A stretch of 64,000 nt of DNA from JASHSH01 sp036490215 (lineage in GTDB: Bacteria; Pseudomonadota; Alphaproteobacteria; Rhodospirillales; Magnetospirillaceae): contig DASXEH010000003.1 of NCBI GenBank assembly GCA_036490215.1, positions 1-64,000 on the forward strand, read 5' to 3'. A model generated the notes under the pieces. The model was not told the origin of the DNA. It made no database searches and saw nothing but the letters and a program-made list of their open reading frames with translations. Position numbers and translations under genes: made by a program. Numbering within the stretch: the stretch's first letter is position 1; each line of letters opens with the position of its first letter. Below are positions 16,546 through 26,249 of this stretch, piece by piece.

Positions 16546-19478
16546 GCCGCGCGTCTTCCGTCTTCACCATCCCGCCCGGCGAGAACTTCGTCGCCGCTCT
16601 CGCGCGGCAATTACTGACCGAGACCGCCGGCGATCCGCTCGCCCTATCGGCGATGCTGATCCTGTTGCCGACACGCCGCGCCGCGCGCGCGTTGCGCGAG
16701 GCCTTCCTGGCTGAAGCCAATGGCCGCCCGCTGCTGCTGCCGCGCATGCGTCCCTTGGGCGATGTGGACGACGACGATCCTAGCCTGGGCGATGCGCCCG
16801 CTTCCGACGTCGCGCCCGCGATCGCGCCGCTGCGCCGCCGCCTACTGCTCGCGCGCCTCATCATGGGCCTCGACGACGCGCAAGGCGGCGCGCGGACGGC
16901 CGAGCAAGCCGTGCCTCTGGGCGAAGAGCTGGCGCGACTGCTCGATCAAGTGCAGATCGAGGAACTATCCTTCGATGACCTGCAGACGCTCGTGCCCGAT
17001 GATTACGCCGAGCACTGGCAGGTGACGCTGCGCTTCCTTAGCCTGCTGACCGAGCATTGGCCAACCATTTTGAGGAGCGAAGGCGCGCTCGACCCGGCGG
17101 AGCGGCGCGGCATTCTGCTCGCGACGCAGGCCGAGGCGTGGCGCACGACGCCGCCTGATTATCCGATCATCGCCGCGGGCTCGACCGGCAGCATTCCTGC
17201 GACGCGTCGTCTGTTGCAGGTGGTGGCCGGACTACCAAGAGGCCGGCTGATCCTGCCCGGGCTCGATCGTGCTATGGATGCGGAGAGCCGCGAGGCGCTC
17301 GAGGAAAGCCATCCGCAATGGGGCTTGTTCCGGCTGCTCGACGCGCTGGAGATCGCGCCGCATCAGGTGCCGCTATGGCCCGGCACGCATGAGGTGCCGC
17401 GCGCAGGATTGATCGCCGAGGCGATGCGACCGGCCGCGACCACGGATGCGTGGCGCGATCTGAAAGCCGAAGCGATGCGCGACTCGATCAATGGCATCAC
17501 GCGCATCGACTGCCCCGGACCGCAGGACGAAGCGGCGGTGATCGCACTGCGCCTGCGTGCCGCACTGGAAGAGCCGGGCAAGACCGCCGCGCTGGTGACA
17601 CCGGATCGTGATCTGGCGCGGCGAGTGACGTCTGCCCTGCGCCGCTTCGGCATCGATATCGATGATTCGGCCGGCACGCCGCTGACCCTGACCGAGCCCG
17701 GCGCGTTCCTGCTGCTGACCGCGATCATGGTGGCCGAGGATTTTGCGCCTCACGCGACGCTGGCTGCGCTCAAACACCCACTCGCCTCGGGCGGCATGGA
17801 AACGAGTGCGTTCCGCCGCCTGGTACGACGCTTGGATCGCGATCTGCTGCGTGGGCCGCGCCCGGCGCCCGGCATCGCCGGTCTGCGCAATCTGCCACGC
17901 GTCGATGGTGATTTTCGCGCCTGGCTCGATCGGCTTGATGCGATCACCGCGCCGCTGGTGGCCGCGCTGGCCAAGCCGACATCGCTGCACGCGATTCTGG
18001 AAGCGCATATCGATTGCGCCGAGAAGCTGGCCGCCGACATTGCGACAGATGGCGCCGCCCGCCTATGGGCCGGAGATGCGGGGACTACGGCTTCGTCATT
18101 CGTGCTCGAATTGGCCGAAGCCGCCGACAAAGACGTGCTGCCGCCCATCACCGGCGCGGGCTATCCCAGCTTGCTGCGCACGCTGATGCGCGACGCGGTG
18201 GTGCGGCCCAGCTGGGGCAAGCATCCGCGCTTGGCGATCTGGGGGCCGCTGGAAGCGCGCTTGCAACAAGCCGATGTGCTGATCCTCGGCGGGCTGAACG
18301 AGGGCACCTGGCCCAGCGAGACCCTGGCCGATCCATGGATGAGCCGGCCGATGCGCGTCCGCTTCGGTCTGCCGGCACCGGAGCGGCGGATCGGGCTTTC
18401 CGCCCATGACTTCGCTCAAGCCGCCGCAGCACCCGAAGTAATCCTGACTCGCGCCGAGCGTGTCGGTGGTACGCCCACCGTGCCCTCGCGCTGGTTGATG
18501 CGCCTCGACGCAGTTCTGGCTGCCTGCGGCCTCGACAAACTACCGCGCGATCCCCGATGGCTGTCCTGGCACGAAGCGATGGACCGCCCCGCCGAAACGC
18601 CGGAGCCACCACGCCCGCCCGCGCCGTGCCCGCCCCTCGCCGCACGGCCGCGCCGTTTGCCTGTGACCGCGATCGAACTGTGGCGGCGTGACCCCTATGC
18701 GCTCTATGCGCAGCGCATCTTGAGATTGCGCGCGCTTGATCCCATCGACGCCGATCCCGATGCGGCCGAATACGGCACGGTGGTGCACAAAGCCTTCGAC
18801 GCGTTCCTGCGCCTTTATCCAAACGGGCCGCTGCCACGCGATGCGGAGACCCAATTGTTGGCTCAGGGTGAAGCGGCATTCGGCGATGCGTTTGCACGCC
18901 CCGGCGTCTGGGCCTTCTGGTGGCCGCGCTTCCAGCGCATCGCCCACTGGTTCATCGAGAAGGAAATCGAACGGCGGCAATTGCTCGCCCAGGCTTCGAC
19001 TGAAGTCAGCGGCACGCTCACCTTCGCGGCACCGGGCGGCGACTTCATCGTCGAAGCCAAGGCCGATCGCGTCGATCGCCAGGCCGACGGCAGTCTGATC
19101 GTGATCGACTACAAGACCGGTGCGGTGCCGAAGGCAAAGGAAGTCGAGGCCGGTTTCGCGCCGCAATTGCCGCTGGAAGGCGCGATTGCGGTTAATGGCG
19201 GCTTCACCGACATTCCTGCCGGCACCGTGTTGGCGTTGCTCTATTGGCAACTATCGGGCGGCGCGACGCCGGGTAAAGAGCGCGCGGCCAGCGCGAAGAT
19301 CGATGCGAATGCGCTGATCCGTGAGGCCCTCGAAGGTCTGTCGGCGCTGGTCGCTGCTTTCGATGACCCCGCCACCGCCTATCAAGCACGGCCTCATCCC
19401 ACATACGTGCCGCGCTATTCCGACTATCTGCATCTGGCGCGCGTGAAGGAATGGTCGTCCGGCGAGGAGGGCGAATGA
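16542..19478 (+). CDS. addB: Double-strand break repair protein AddB (alphaproteobacterial type)
   Basis: 978 residues. The N-terminal half resembles an inactivated UvrD helicase (ILLPTRRAARALREAF, LPGLDRAMD) and the C-terminal PD-(D/E)XK nuclease shows YGTVVHKAFDAFL, then the catalytic IDYKTGAVPK with D856 and K858. AddB scans for Chi and cuts one strand in the AddAB helicase-nuclease that prepares double-strand ends for RecA. The GTG at 16542 overlaps the murU stop; the end overlaps addA. No cysteine cluster like that of Bacillus AddB is evident, in line with the alphaproteobacterial subfamily. Confidence 0.92.
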   Translation: MSRASSVFTIPPGENFVAALARQLLTETAGDPLALSAMLILLPTRRAARALREAFLAEANGRPLLLPRMRPLGDVDDDDPSLGDAPASDVAPAIAPLRRRLLLARLIMGLDDAQGGARTAEQAVPLGEELARLLDQVQIEELSFDDLQTLVPDDYAEHWQVTLRFLSLLTEHWPTILRSEGALDPAERRGILLATQAEAWRTTPPDYPIIAAGSTGSIPATRRLLQVVAGLPRGRLILPGLDRAMDAESREALEESHPQWGLFRLLDALEIAPHQVPLWPGTHEVPRAGLIAEAMRPAATTDAWRDLKAEAMRDSINGITRIDCPGPQDEAAVIALRLRAALEEPGKTAALVTPDRDLARRVTSALRRFGIDIDDSAGTPLTLTEPGAFLLLTAIMVAEDFAPHATLAALKHPLASGGMETSAFRRLVRRLDRDLLRGPRPAPGIAGLRNLPRVDGDFRAWLDRLDAITAPLVAALAKPTSLHAILEAHIDCAEKLAADIATDGAARLWAGDAGTTASSFVLELAEAADKDVLPPITGAGYPSLLRTLMRDAVVRPSWGKHPRLAIWGPLEARLQQADVLILGGLNEGTWPSETLADPWMSRPMRVRFGLPAPERRIGLSAHDFAQAAAAPEVILTRAERVGGTPTVPSRWLMRLDAVLAACGLDKLPRDPRWLSWHEAMDRPAETPEPPRPPAPCPPLAARPRRLPVTAIELWRRDPYALYAQRILRLRALDPIDADPDAAEYGTVVHKAFDAFLRLYPNGPLPRDAETQLLAQGEAAFGDAFARPGVWAFWWPRFQRIAHWFIEKEIERRQLLAQASTEVSGTLTFAAPGGDFIVEAKADRVDRQADGSLIVIDYKTGAVPKAKEVEAGFAPQLPLEGAIAVNGGFTDIPAGTVLALLYWQLSGGATPGKERAASAKIDANALIREALEGLSALVAAFDDPATAYQARPHPTYVPRYSDYLHLARVKEWSSGEEGE

Positions 19479-22400
19479 GTCTGCGCCCGCGCTCCGCCAC
19501 CGAATTACAGCAACGCGCCGCTGATCCGAATGCGTCGGCCTGGGTGGCCGCGTCAGCCGGGTCCGGCAAAACCAAGGTGCTGACCGATCGCGTGTTGCGC
19601 CTGTTGTTGGCCGAGAAGCGACCTGAGAGTCTGCTCTGCCTGACCTTCACCCGTGCCGCAGCAGCCGAGATGGGCAATCGATTGGCGCGGAACCTCTCGC
19701 GTTGGGCCAGCACCGACGACGCGACTCTGCGTAAAGAATTGACAGAGCTCTTTGGCTCCGAGCCGAACGAGCCGATGATGCGCCGCGCTCGGCGTTTGTT
19801 CGCGGCCGTGCTCGACGCGCCGGGCGGCTTGGCGATCGAGACAATCCACGGCTTCTGCCAGTCATTGCTGAGACGCTTTCCCCTCGAAGCGAAGGTGCCG
19901 CCGCATTTCCAGGTGATGGAAGAACGCGACGCGGCAGAACTAATGGCCGACGCGCGCGAAACGATGCTGGCGCGGGCTCGTGCTGGCGTGGATATGCACC
20001 TCGCCGCGGCGTTGGCTGCCGTGACCGCCGTTGCCAATGAAGAGACTTTCGCGGAGCTGATGCGCGCGCTGGCCCGGGAACGTGGCCGTGTGGCGCAGAT
20101 GATCGCGCGATTCGGTTCACTGGCCGGCACCACCGCCGAATTGCGCCGCATCCTCGGGATCGGATCCGAGGAAACGGAAGCAACGGTGATCGCTGCCGCC
20201 TGTGCTGACAACGCGTTCGATGTCGGTGCTTTGCGTGGCGCGCTCAGCGCCCTCAACGAAGGCACCAAAACCGATCTGAAAAAAGCCGTGGCGATGATGC
20301 CGTTCCTAGCGGCCGGTACAAACGAGCGTCCCGCGCTGTTCGATGATTGGTGCCCAGCGTTCCTGACCAAAGAGGGGCAGCCTCTCGCCCGGTTTTGCAC
20401 CGAAGGTGTCGAAAAGAAGATGCCGGGGACTAAGACTATCCTTTCGGCCGAGGCAGCACGTCTAGTCGCGATCAATGACCGCCGTCGTGCCGCCCGCACC
20501 GCTGCCGCAACCGAAGCGCTGCTGACCCTGGCCGGTATGCAGCTCGGAACCTATCGCGCCGAGAAAGCCCAACGCGCCTTGCTCGACTATGACGATCTGA
20601 TCTTGTACGCCCTGCGCCTGCTGGATGAGAGCGCGCCGGCCTGGGTGCATTACAAACTCGACCAGGGCATCGATCATGTGCTGATCGACGAAGCGCAAGA
20701 CACCAACCCCGAGCAATGGGCAGTGGTGCAGCGCCTGACGGCGGAGTTCTTCGCGGGACGCGGCGCGCGCGAGGACGGGGGCCGCACCATCTTCGCCGTG
20801 GGCGATATCAAGCAATCGATCTTCGGTTTCCAGCGTGCCGACCCGACCCAGTTTCCGGCGATGCGCGACCGCTTTGCCGAAGCCGTACCCGCGGCCCATG
20901 CGCGCTGGGAACCGGTCGTGCTGGATACCTCCTTCCGCTCGACCCCCGCTGTGCTGCAAGCCATCGATCTCGTGTTTGCACAACCCGCTGCCACCGATGG
21001 CGTGGCGGAACCCGGACAAACCATCACGCACAACGCGGCACGCGTGGGAACCGGCGGGCGCGTCGAGTTGTGGCCCGCAGTCGAGCCCCGCGTGATGGAC
21101 GACATCCCGGCTTGGGAACCACCGACGCGCCGGGTTGCCGGCGACGATCCGCAAAAGCGGCTGGCGAAACTGGTGGCAGCGCGCATCCGCACCATGATCG
21201 ATCATGAACGCATCGCGGCGACCGGCCGGCCGATCAAGCCCGGCGACATCCTTATCCTCGTGCGGCGGCGCACGCCGTTCGTCGACGCCTTGGTGCGGGC
21301 GCTGAAAGCCCTCGATGTGCCGGTGGCCGGCACCGACCGCATGATCCTGACCGAGCAGCTGGCGGTGATGGATCTGCTGGCGCTGGGCAATGTGCTGCTG
21401 TTGCCCGAGGACGATCTCACCCTGGCCGCTGTGCTCAAGGGCCCGCTGATCGGGCTCAGCGAAGACGAGCTGTTCACCCTGGCCTGGAATCGGCCCGCGC
21501 ATGGACGGCTGTGGGATGCGCTGCGCAGCCGTGCCGAAGCGGGTGAGGCGCCCTTTGCCGCCGCGCATGCCGTCTTGGCCGATCTTCTGGCGCTGGCCGA
21601 TCGCATGCCGCCGCACGACCTCTATGCCCGCATCCTGACCGATGGCGGCAAGGCCAAGCTGCTGGCGCGGCTGGGTGTCGAGGCCGAGGATGCACTCGAT
21701 GAGTTCATGGCGTTGACTCTGGCCTATGAGCGACTGCATCCACCGTCGCTGCAGGGCTTCCTGGCTTGGGTCGAGCGGGGCGGCGAAGAGATCAAGCGCG
21801 ACCTCGACATCGCGACAAGCGCGGTGCGCATCATGACCGTTCATGGTGCCAAGGGCCTCGAGGCGCCGGTGGTGTTTCTGGCCGACACGACCCAGATTCC
21901 GCGCCACCAGGGGCCACAGCTCTTCTGGATCGGCGAACGTGACGAGGAGATTCCGCTCTGGGCGCCGCGCGCCGATGATCTTGATCCGGTGGGGCGTGCT
22001 GCCAGGGATCGAGAAGATCAGGCACGGATGCAAGAATATCGGCGCCTGCTCTATGTGGCACTGACTCGTGCCGCTGATCAGTTGATCGTTTGCGGCTGGA
22101 AGACACTGAAGGCATCGGGCGAGGGCTGCTGGTACGATCTGGTGCGCGACGGATTGAGCGAGACCGCCGAGGCGATCGAGGATGACTTCCTTGCGGCACG
22201 CGACGAAACCGCCGGCAGCACCGTGTTGCGACTCACCTCGCCCCAGACTGTGCCGGTCAAACCGGCCGCGGCGCCTGAATTCAGACCTGAAGCGGGACCG
22301 ATCCCCGTCTTTCTGCGCCAAGCGCCCGAACTCGAGCCCGATCCGCCACGACCGCTGGCGCCATCGCGGCCGCCAGGCAGCGAGCCGCCGGTGCGCTCGC

Positions 22401-22930
22401 CGTTCGGCACCGACGAAGGCCGGCGCTATCGCCGCGGCCGGATCATCCACCGGCTGCTCGAACTTCTGCCTGAGTTGCCGGTCGATGCGCGCGACGACGC
22501 GATGCGCCGTTTCCTGGCGCGTGACCGGTGGGCGCTGGACGACGAAGCCCAGGCCGAGATCGTGACGGTCGTCACAGGCGTGCTGGCCGAGCCCAGTTTC
22601 GCGCCGCTGTTCGGCCCGGGCAGTCGCGCCGAGGTGCCGGTTGTCGGGATGGTCGGCCGTTTCGCCGTGTCGGGGCAGATCGATCGGCTTCTGGTGGAAG
22701 ACGATCATGTGCGGATCGTCGACTACAAAAGCGACCGGCCGCCACCCGCCACCGTGGACGGGGTATCGCCTCTCTATCTGCGTCAGATGGCCGCCTATCG
22801 TGCGCTGCTGGGGGCCGTTTATCCCGGCCGGCGCGTCCTCTGCGCCCTGCTGTGGACCGACGGGCCGACCCTGATGTCCCTTCCCGATTCCCTGCTCGAC
22901 GAGGCGCTTTCGCGCCTCTTGCAGCCGTGA
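19475..22930 (+). CDS. addA: Double-strand break repair helicase AddA
   Basis: 1151 residues of UvrD-type helicase plus nuclease. Walker A ASAGSGKT is at 26-33, LTFTRAAAAEM is motif Ia, VLIDEAQDTNP is Walker B, FAVGDIKQSIFGFQ motif III, TVHGAKGLEAPVVFL motif V and YVALTRAADQLIVCG motif VI. The C-terminal nuclease has the catalytic IVDYKSDR at D1083. It partners AddB. GGAGG just before the ATG at 19475 and the overlap with the addB stop fix the start; eight extra upstream codons are open but unneeded. Confidence 0.95.
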   Translation: MSLRPRSATELQQRAADPNASAWVAASAGSGKTKVLTDRVLRLLLAEKRPESLLCLTFTRAAAAEMGNRLARNLSRWASTDDATLRKELTELFGSEPNEPMMRRARRLFAAVLDAPGGLAIETIHGFCQSLLRRFPLEAKVPPHFQVMEERDAAELMADARETMLARARAGVDMHLAAALAAVTAVANEETFAELMRALARERGRVAQMIARFGSLAGTTAELRRILGIGSEETEATVIAAACADNAFDVGALRGALSALNEGTKTDLKKAVAMMPFLAAGTNERPALFDDWCPAFLTKEGQPLARFCTEGVEKKMPGTKTILSAEAARLVAINDRRRAARTAAATEALLTLAGMQLGTYRAEKAQRALLDYDDLILYALRLLDESAPAWVHYKLDQGIDHVLIDEAQDTNPEQWAVVQRLTAEFFAGRGAREDGGRTIFAVGDIKQSIFGFQRADPTQFPAMRDRFAEAVPAAHARWEPVVLDTSFRSTPAVLQAIDLVFAQPAATDGVAEPGQTITHNAARVGTGGRVELWPAVEPRVMDDIPAWEPPTRRVAGDDPQKRLAKLVAARIRTMIDHERIAATGRPIKPGDILILVRRRTPFVDALVRALKALDVPVAGTDRMILTEQLAVMDLLALGNVLLLPEDDLTLAAVLKGPLIGLSEDELFTLAWNRPAHGRLWDALRSRAEAGEAPFAAAHAVLADLLALADRMPPHDLYARILTDGGKAKLLARLGVEAEDALDEFMALTLAYERLHPPSLQGFLAWVERGGEEIKRDLDIATSAVRIMTVHGAKGLEAPVVFLADTTQIPRHQGPQLFWIGERDEEIPLWAPRADDLDPVGRAARDREDQARMQEYRRLLYVALTRAADQLIVCGWKTLKASGEGCWYDLVRDGLSETAEAIEDDFLAARDETAGSTVLRLTSPQTVPVKPAAAPEFRPEAGPIPVFLRQAPELEPDPPRPLAPSRPPGSEPPVRSPFGTDEGRRYRRGRIIHRLLELLPELPVDARDDAMRRFLARDRWALDDEAQAEIVTVVTGVLAEPSFAPLFGPGSRAEVPVVGMVGRFAVSGQIDRLLVEDDHVRIVDYKSDRPPPATVDGVSPLYLRQMAAYRALLGAVYPGRRVLCALLWTDGPTLMSLPDSLLDEALSRLLQP

Positions 22931-23031
22931 CATAGTGATCATGCAAGGGGTGCGCTTGAAGCTGAATGGGCGGCGCACTACCTAAAATCTCCAGCCCGAA
23001 TAAGGGCGTTTGCGCGGGATAGGGTGCAATC

Positions 23032-23346
23032 ATGAAAACCGTTACCGACACGTCATTTGAAACCGATGTTCTCAATTCCGAAGGTCCGGTGTTGGTGGAT
23101 TTCTGGGCGGAGTGGTGCGGTCCCTGCCGTCAGATCGCCCCGGCGCTGGAAGACATGGCGCGTGATCTCGGCGAAAAGGTCACCATCGCCAAGCTGAACA
23201 TCGATGAGAATCCGGCCACCCCCGGCAAGTACGGCGTGCGCGGCATTCCGACGATGATGATTTTCAAGGGCGGCAAGGTGGCCTCGACCAAGGTCGGCGC
23301 CCTGCCCAAGAGCAAGCTCTACGAGTGGGTGCAGTCGGTGGTGTGA
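23032..23346 (+). CDS. trxA: Thioredoxin
   Basis: 104 residues with the classic active site WCGPC (C29 and C32) and the cis-proline loop GIPTMMIF. It is a cytosolic dithiol reductant for ribonucleotide reductase, methionine sulfoxide reductases and others. It starts 101 bases after addA, so it may have its own promoter, although the addA-trxA order is common in alphaproteobacteria. A strong hairpin follows 51 bases after the stop. Confidence 0.96.
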   Translation: MKTVTDTSFETDVLNSEGPVLVDFWAEWCGPCRQIAPALEDMARDLGEKVTIAKLNIDENPATPGKYGVRGIPTMMIFKGGKVASTKVGALPKSKLYEWVQSVV

Positions 23347-23397
23347 TCCGCCGGCCCTACTTCGGGCCCAAAGAAAAAGGGCCAAAGAAAAAGAAAA

Positions 23398-23430
23398 GGG
23401 GTCGACCGGAACCGGTCGACCCCTTCTTTA
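23398..23430. terminator. Rho-independent terminator, probably bidirectional, between trxA and tRNA-Ala
   Basis: A near-perfect 12-bp inverted repeat (23398-23409 with 23412-23423, GGGGTCGACCGG) is flanked upstream by an A-rich tract (AAAGAAAAAGAAAA) and downstream by TTCTTTATTT. This gives U-runs on both transcripts, so it can end trxA on the plus strand and the tRNA on the minus strand. Confidence 0.85.
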
Positions 23431-23432
23431 TT

Positions 23433-23508
23433 TGGTGGAGCCAAGGGGAGTCGAACCCCTGACCTTCGCAATGCCATTGCGACGCTCTCCCAACTGAGCT
23501 ATGGCCCC
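23433..23508 (-). tRNA. tRNA-Ala (anticodon GGC)
   Basis: The minus strand folds into a complete 76-base cloverleaf with encoded CCA. The acceptor stem is GGGGCCA paired with TGGCTCC and includes the G3:U70 wobble that identifies alanine tRNAs. The D arm is GCTC/GAGC, the anticodon stem TCGCA/TGCGA with loop ATGGCAT (anticodon GGC at 23473-23475), and the T arm GGGG-TTCGACT-CCCC. It decodes GCC and GCU, GCC being abundant in this genome. Confidence 0.97.
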
Positions 23509-23520
23509 AGGAAAGCTGTT

Positions 23521-23541
23521 TGCGCCGCCTCAGGCGGCGCA
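23521..23541 (-). terminator. GC-rich hairpin downstream of the TIGR02300 gene
   Basis: A perfect 9-bp stem (23521-23529 with 23533-23541, TGCGCCGCC) has a 3-base loop. It lies after the minus-strand TIGR02300 gene and just before the tRNA. There is no strong T-run, so the terminator call is tentative. Confidence 0.4.
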
Positions 23542-23625
23542 GGAGCGCGAAAATAGGCAGTCGGGACCGCCCGTGCAAGGGGAAAGATGCCGGGCCTTAG
23601 CCCTGCCCCAACCCCTTCAATCGGC

Positions 23626-23985
23626 TCAGGGTTCGTCCTCAGGCGCCTCGTCGACATTCTCCAGGACTTCGGCGACATCATCGTCGTCCTCGCCCAGATC
23701 GGTCGTGTCTTCCAAGGCCTCTTCGCCCTCGGTTTCCTCTTCTTCGCCCTCTTTGTCGCCCTCTTCGAGCTCGATATCCTCGATTTTGGCGGCTGCCGGT
23801 TTGACAGCGGCGACAGGCGCCGGCACCGCTTTCGCGGCAGACGGCGAGCGGCGCGACCGCGGCGCGGCCTCGATCTCAACGGTCTTGTCGCATTTCGGGC
23901 AAACGATCGGCGACTTCGCCATGTCATAGAACTTCGCGCCGCAATGCGGACACGTGCGCTTAGAACCCCATTCCGCCTTGGCCAC
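23626..23985 (-). CDS. TIGR02300 / FYDLN-acid zinc-ribbon protein
   Basis: 119 residues. The N-terminus AKAEWGSKRTCPHCGAKFYD contains the first zinc knuckle CPHC and the FYD motif, and IVCPKC gives the second. The middle is Ala/Pro/Lys-rich, and from about residue 70 on it is extremely acidic (runs of Glu and Asp). This is the alphaproteobacterial FYDLN-acid family of unknown function; here FYDM replaces FYDLN. The GTG at 23985 is chosen because GGAGG lies 7 bases upstream and relatives start with MAKxEWGxKR; an upstream ATG at 24006 is possible. The architecture (zinc ribbon plus acidic tail) suggests binding to a basic partner such as ribosomal protein or RNA polymerase surface, which is only inference. 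Confidence 0.88.
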   Translation of the reverse strand: MAKAEWGSKRTCPHCGAKFYDMAKSPIVCPKCDKTVEIEAAPRSRRSPSAAKAVPAPVAAVKPAAAKIEDIELEEGDKEGEEEETEGEEALEDTTDLGEDDDDVAEVLENVDEAPEDEP

Positions 23986-24177
23986 CGATCCGCCTCCACG
24001 GGTCAAACCCTAGTCGCGATTTGCCACGATCCCCCGCGAGTGTCAAAAGCTAAAATCGTTGGCCTTATTTTGGCTGAATCCAACCCCATCCGCGGCTGTG
24101 CGCCTATCGACGCGTGGGCCTATCTCGTCTGAGCCTCCTGTGCTAGTAGACGCGGTCTCTCAAACGATTACAGAGCC

Positions 24178-25512
24178 ATGCCGCGCCCGCTGATTTCGAA
24201 AGCCGCTCCGCCGCTGACCGGCACCGCCCGCGTCCCCGGTGACAAATCGATCTCCCACCGCTCGTTGATGTTCGGCGGTATCGCCAAAGGCGAGACCATC
24301 GTCCGTGGCCTGCTGGAGGGCGAGGACGTGCTGCGCACCGCCGAGGCGATGCGGACCATGGGCGCGTCGGTGACCAAGCGTGACGACGGCACCTGGTCGA
24401 TCATCGGCTACGGCGTCGGCGCATTGACCGAACCGGCCTCGGTGCTCGATCTCGGCAATGCGGGCACCGGGTCGCGCTTGCTGATGGGGCTGGTTTCGAC
24501 CCATCCGTTCGTGTCGATCTTCACGGGCGATGCGTCGCTCTGCGCGCGGCCGATGAAGCGCGTGGTCGATCCGCTGTCGAAGACCGGCGCCAAGTTCTTC
24601 GGGCGCGCCGGGCAGAAGCTGCCGATGGCCGTGGTCGGCACCGACAAGCCGATTGCGATTTCCTACGATGTGCCGGTGGCCTCGGCGCAGGTGAAATCGG
24701 CCGTGCTACTGGCCGGGCTCAACACCGAGGGCACAACCGTCGTCACCGAAAAGGCGGCGACCCGCGACCACACCGAACTGATGCTGCGCGCCTTCGGCGC
24801 CGATCTATCGGTCGAGGTGCTGCCGGGTGGTGGGCGCAAGATCGCGCTGACCGGCAAACCCACCCTGCGCGGTCAGAATGTGCTGGTGCCGGCCGATCCG
24901 TCCTCGGCCGCGTTCCCCTTGGCTGCCGCGCTGTTGGTGCCGGACTCAGCCGTGACGCTGTCGGGCGTTGGCCTCAACCCGCTACGTACGGGATTGATCG
25001 ATACGCTGCTCGAAATGGGCGCGGACATCCAACTCACCAACCGCCGCGTCGAAGCGGGCGAACCGGTTGCCGATCTGGTGGTGAAGCATGGGCCGCTCAA
25101 GGGTGTCGATGTGCCCCCCGGGCGTGCGCCATCGATGATCGACGAATATCCGATCCTGTCGGTCGTTGCCGCCTGCGCCACGGGTACCACGCGTATGCGC
25201 GGCCTGGGCGAGCTACGCGTCAAGGAAAGCGACCGGCTGGCCGCGATGGCCACCGGGCTTGCGGCCTGCGGCGCGACCGTAGCGATCGAAGGCGACGACT
25301 TGATCGTCACCGGCACCGGCAAGCCGCCGAAGGGCGGCGCGCATATCGCCGTGCATCTCGATCATCGCATCGGCATGTCGTTCCTGGTACTGGGCATGGT
25401 GACCAAGGACGCGGTGGCGGTGGACGACGGCAGCACGATCGATACCAGCTTCCCCGGTTTCGCCGATCTGATGAACGGCCTGGGCGCGAAAATCGGCCCG
25501 CTGGTCCCGTGA
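24178..25512 (+). CDS. aroA: 3-phosphoshikimate 1-carboxyvinyltransferase (EPSP synthase)
   Basis: 444 residues, the class II-like length. The N-terminal PGDKSISHRSLMFG loop binds shikimate-3-phosphate and PEP, LGNAGTGSRLLMG is the second substrate loop, and the C-terminal half has LRVKESDRLAAMATGL and LDHRIGMSFLVLG. It makes EPSP in the shikimate pathway to aromatic amino acids. The LGNAGTGSR loop (alanine between N and G) is the variant found in class II enzymes. cmk follows after 55 bases; the aroA-cmk-rpsA order is widely conserved. Confidence 0.96.
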   Translation: MPRPLISKAAPPLTGTARVPGDKSISHRSLMFGGIAKGETIVRGLLEGEDVLRTAEAMRTMGASVTKRDDGTWSIIGYGVGALTEPASVLDLGNAGTGSRLLMGLVSTHPFVSIFTGDASLCARPMKRVVDPLSKTGAKFFGRAGQKLPMAVVGTDKPIAISYDVPVASAQVKSAVLLAGLNTEGTTVVTEKAATRDHTELMLRAFGADLSVEVLPGGGRKIALTGKPTLRGQNVLVPADPSSAAFPLAAALLVPDSAVTLSGVGLNPLRTGLIDTLLEMGADIQLTNRRVEAGEPVADLVVKHGPLKGVDVPPGRAPSMIDEYPILSVVAACATGTTRMRGLGELRVKESDRLAAMATGLAACGATVAIEGDDLIVTGTGKPPKGGAHIAVHLDHRIGMSFLVLGMVTKDAVAVDDGSTIDTSFPGFADLMNGLGAKIGPLVP

Positions 25513-25567
25513 TTATCGCCATTGCCCGCCGATGCAGTCGGCAAGACCAAATAACGCCATCGATCGC

Positions 25568-26197
25568 ATGATTATCGCGATTGATGGCCCTGCCGGCGTC
25601 GGTAAAGGCACGCTGGCCAAACGACTGGCCGCGCATTTCAAGCTGCGCCATCTCGACACCGGCGCGCTCTACCGCGCTGTCGGTCGTGATGTGCTTGCGG
25701 CCGGCGCCGACCCGACCGACGCCAACACGGCTCTGGCCGCCGCACGTCTGCTTGACGCGACGACGCTCGCCGATCCGCGGTTGCGCACGGAACAGGTGGG
25801 GGCAGCTGCCTCGGTGGTCGCCGCGATGCCCCCCGTCCGCGCCGCCTTGCTGCAATTCCAGAAGGATTTCGCCAAAGCGCCGCCCGGCGCCGTGCTCGAC
25901 GGCCGCGATATCGGCACCGTGGTTTGCCCCGATGCCGATGTGAAGCTGTTCGTGACCGCCAGCGCCGAGGTCCGTGCCGAACGCCGCTGGCGCGAGTTGC
26001 AGGCCAAAGGCATCAAGACGCCGCTCGACCAGATTCTGGCCGAAATGAAAGATCGCGACGAGCGGGACAGCAAACGCGCCACGGCCCCCCTGCTGGCCGC
26101 GGCCGATGCGGTCATTTTGGACACCTCAAATTTGGACGTCGAACAGGCCTTTCAGGCCGCTTTAAAGGCCGTCAACGACCGCCTCCCGAAGGCCTGA
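25568..26197 (+). CDS. cmk: Cytidylate kinase
   Basis: 209 residues of P-loop kinase: GPAGVGKGT at 7-15, LDTGALYRAVG for nucleotide binding, and DGRDIGTVVCPDAD-KLFVTA and RDERDSKRATAPL in the lid region. It phosphorylates CMP and dCMP. The ATG at 25568 is the family start; 12 extra upstream codons are open. The first 15 bases of the gene are nearly repeated just before the aroA stop (see findings). Confidence 0.95.
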   Translation: MIIAIDGPAGVGKGTLAKRLAAHFKLRHLDTGALYRAVGRDVLAAGADPTDANTALAAARLLDATTLADPRLRTEQVGAAASVVAAMPPVRAALLQFQKDFAKAPPGAVLDGRDIGTVVCPDADVKLFVTASAEVRAERRWRELQAKGIKTPLDQILAEMKDRDERDSKRATAPLLAAADAVILDTSNLDVEQAFQAALKAVNDRLPKA

Positions 26198-26212
26198 TTT
26201 AGCCCGCAAACA

Positions 26213-26241
26213 TTGACTCTTTGGCCCTAAAGGCGTATCTC
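26213..26241 (+). promoter_or_regulatory. Possible rpsA promoter ahead of a leader hairpin
   Basis: TTGACT (26213-26218) and TATCTC (26236-26241) are 17 bases apart. The -35 element is good and the -10 weak. If used, transcription would start just before the hairpin at 26250, giving an attenuator-like leader. Confidence 0.35.
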
Positions 26242-26249
26242 ACCGCCGG

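Noticed and set aside
20462..22978. 838-codon antisense open frame opposite addA
   Set aside because: The sense frame contains all helicase and nuclease motifs of AddA; the antisense product has no domain and a His/Gln/Arg-rich composition typical of shadows.
23433..23508. tRNA-Ala as an integration site of a genomic island
   Set aside because: No integrase, no direct repeat of the tRNA 3' end and no foreign-looking genes were seen on either side.
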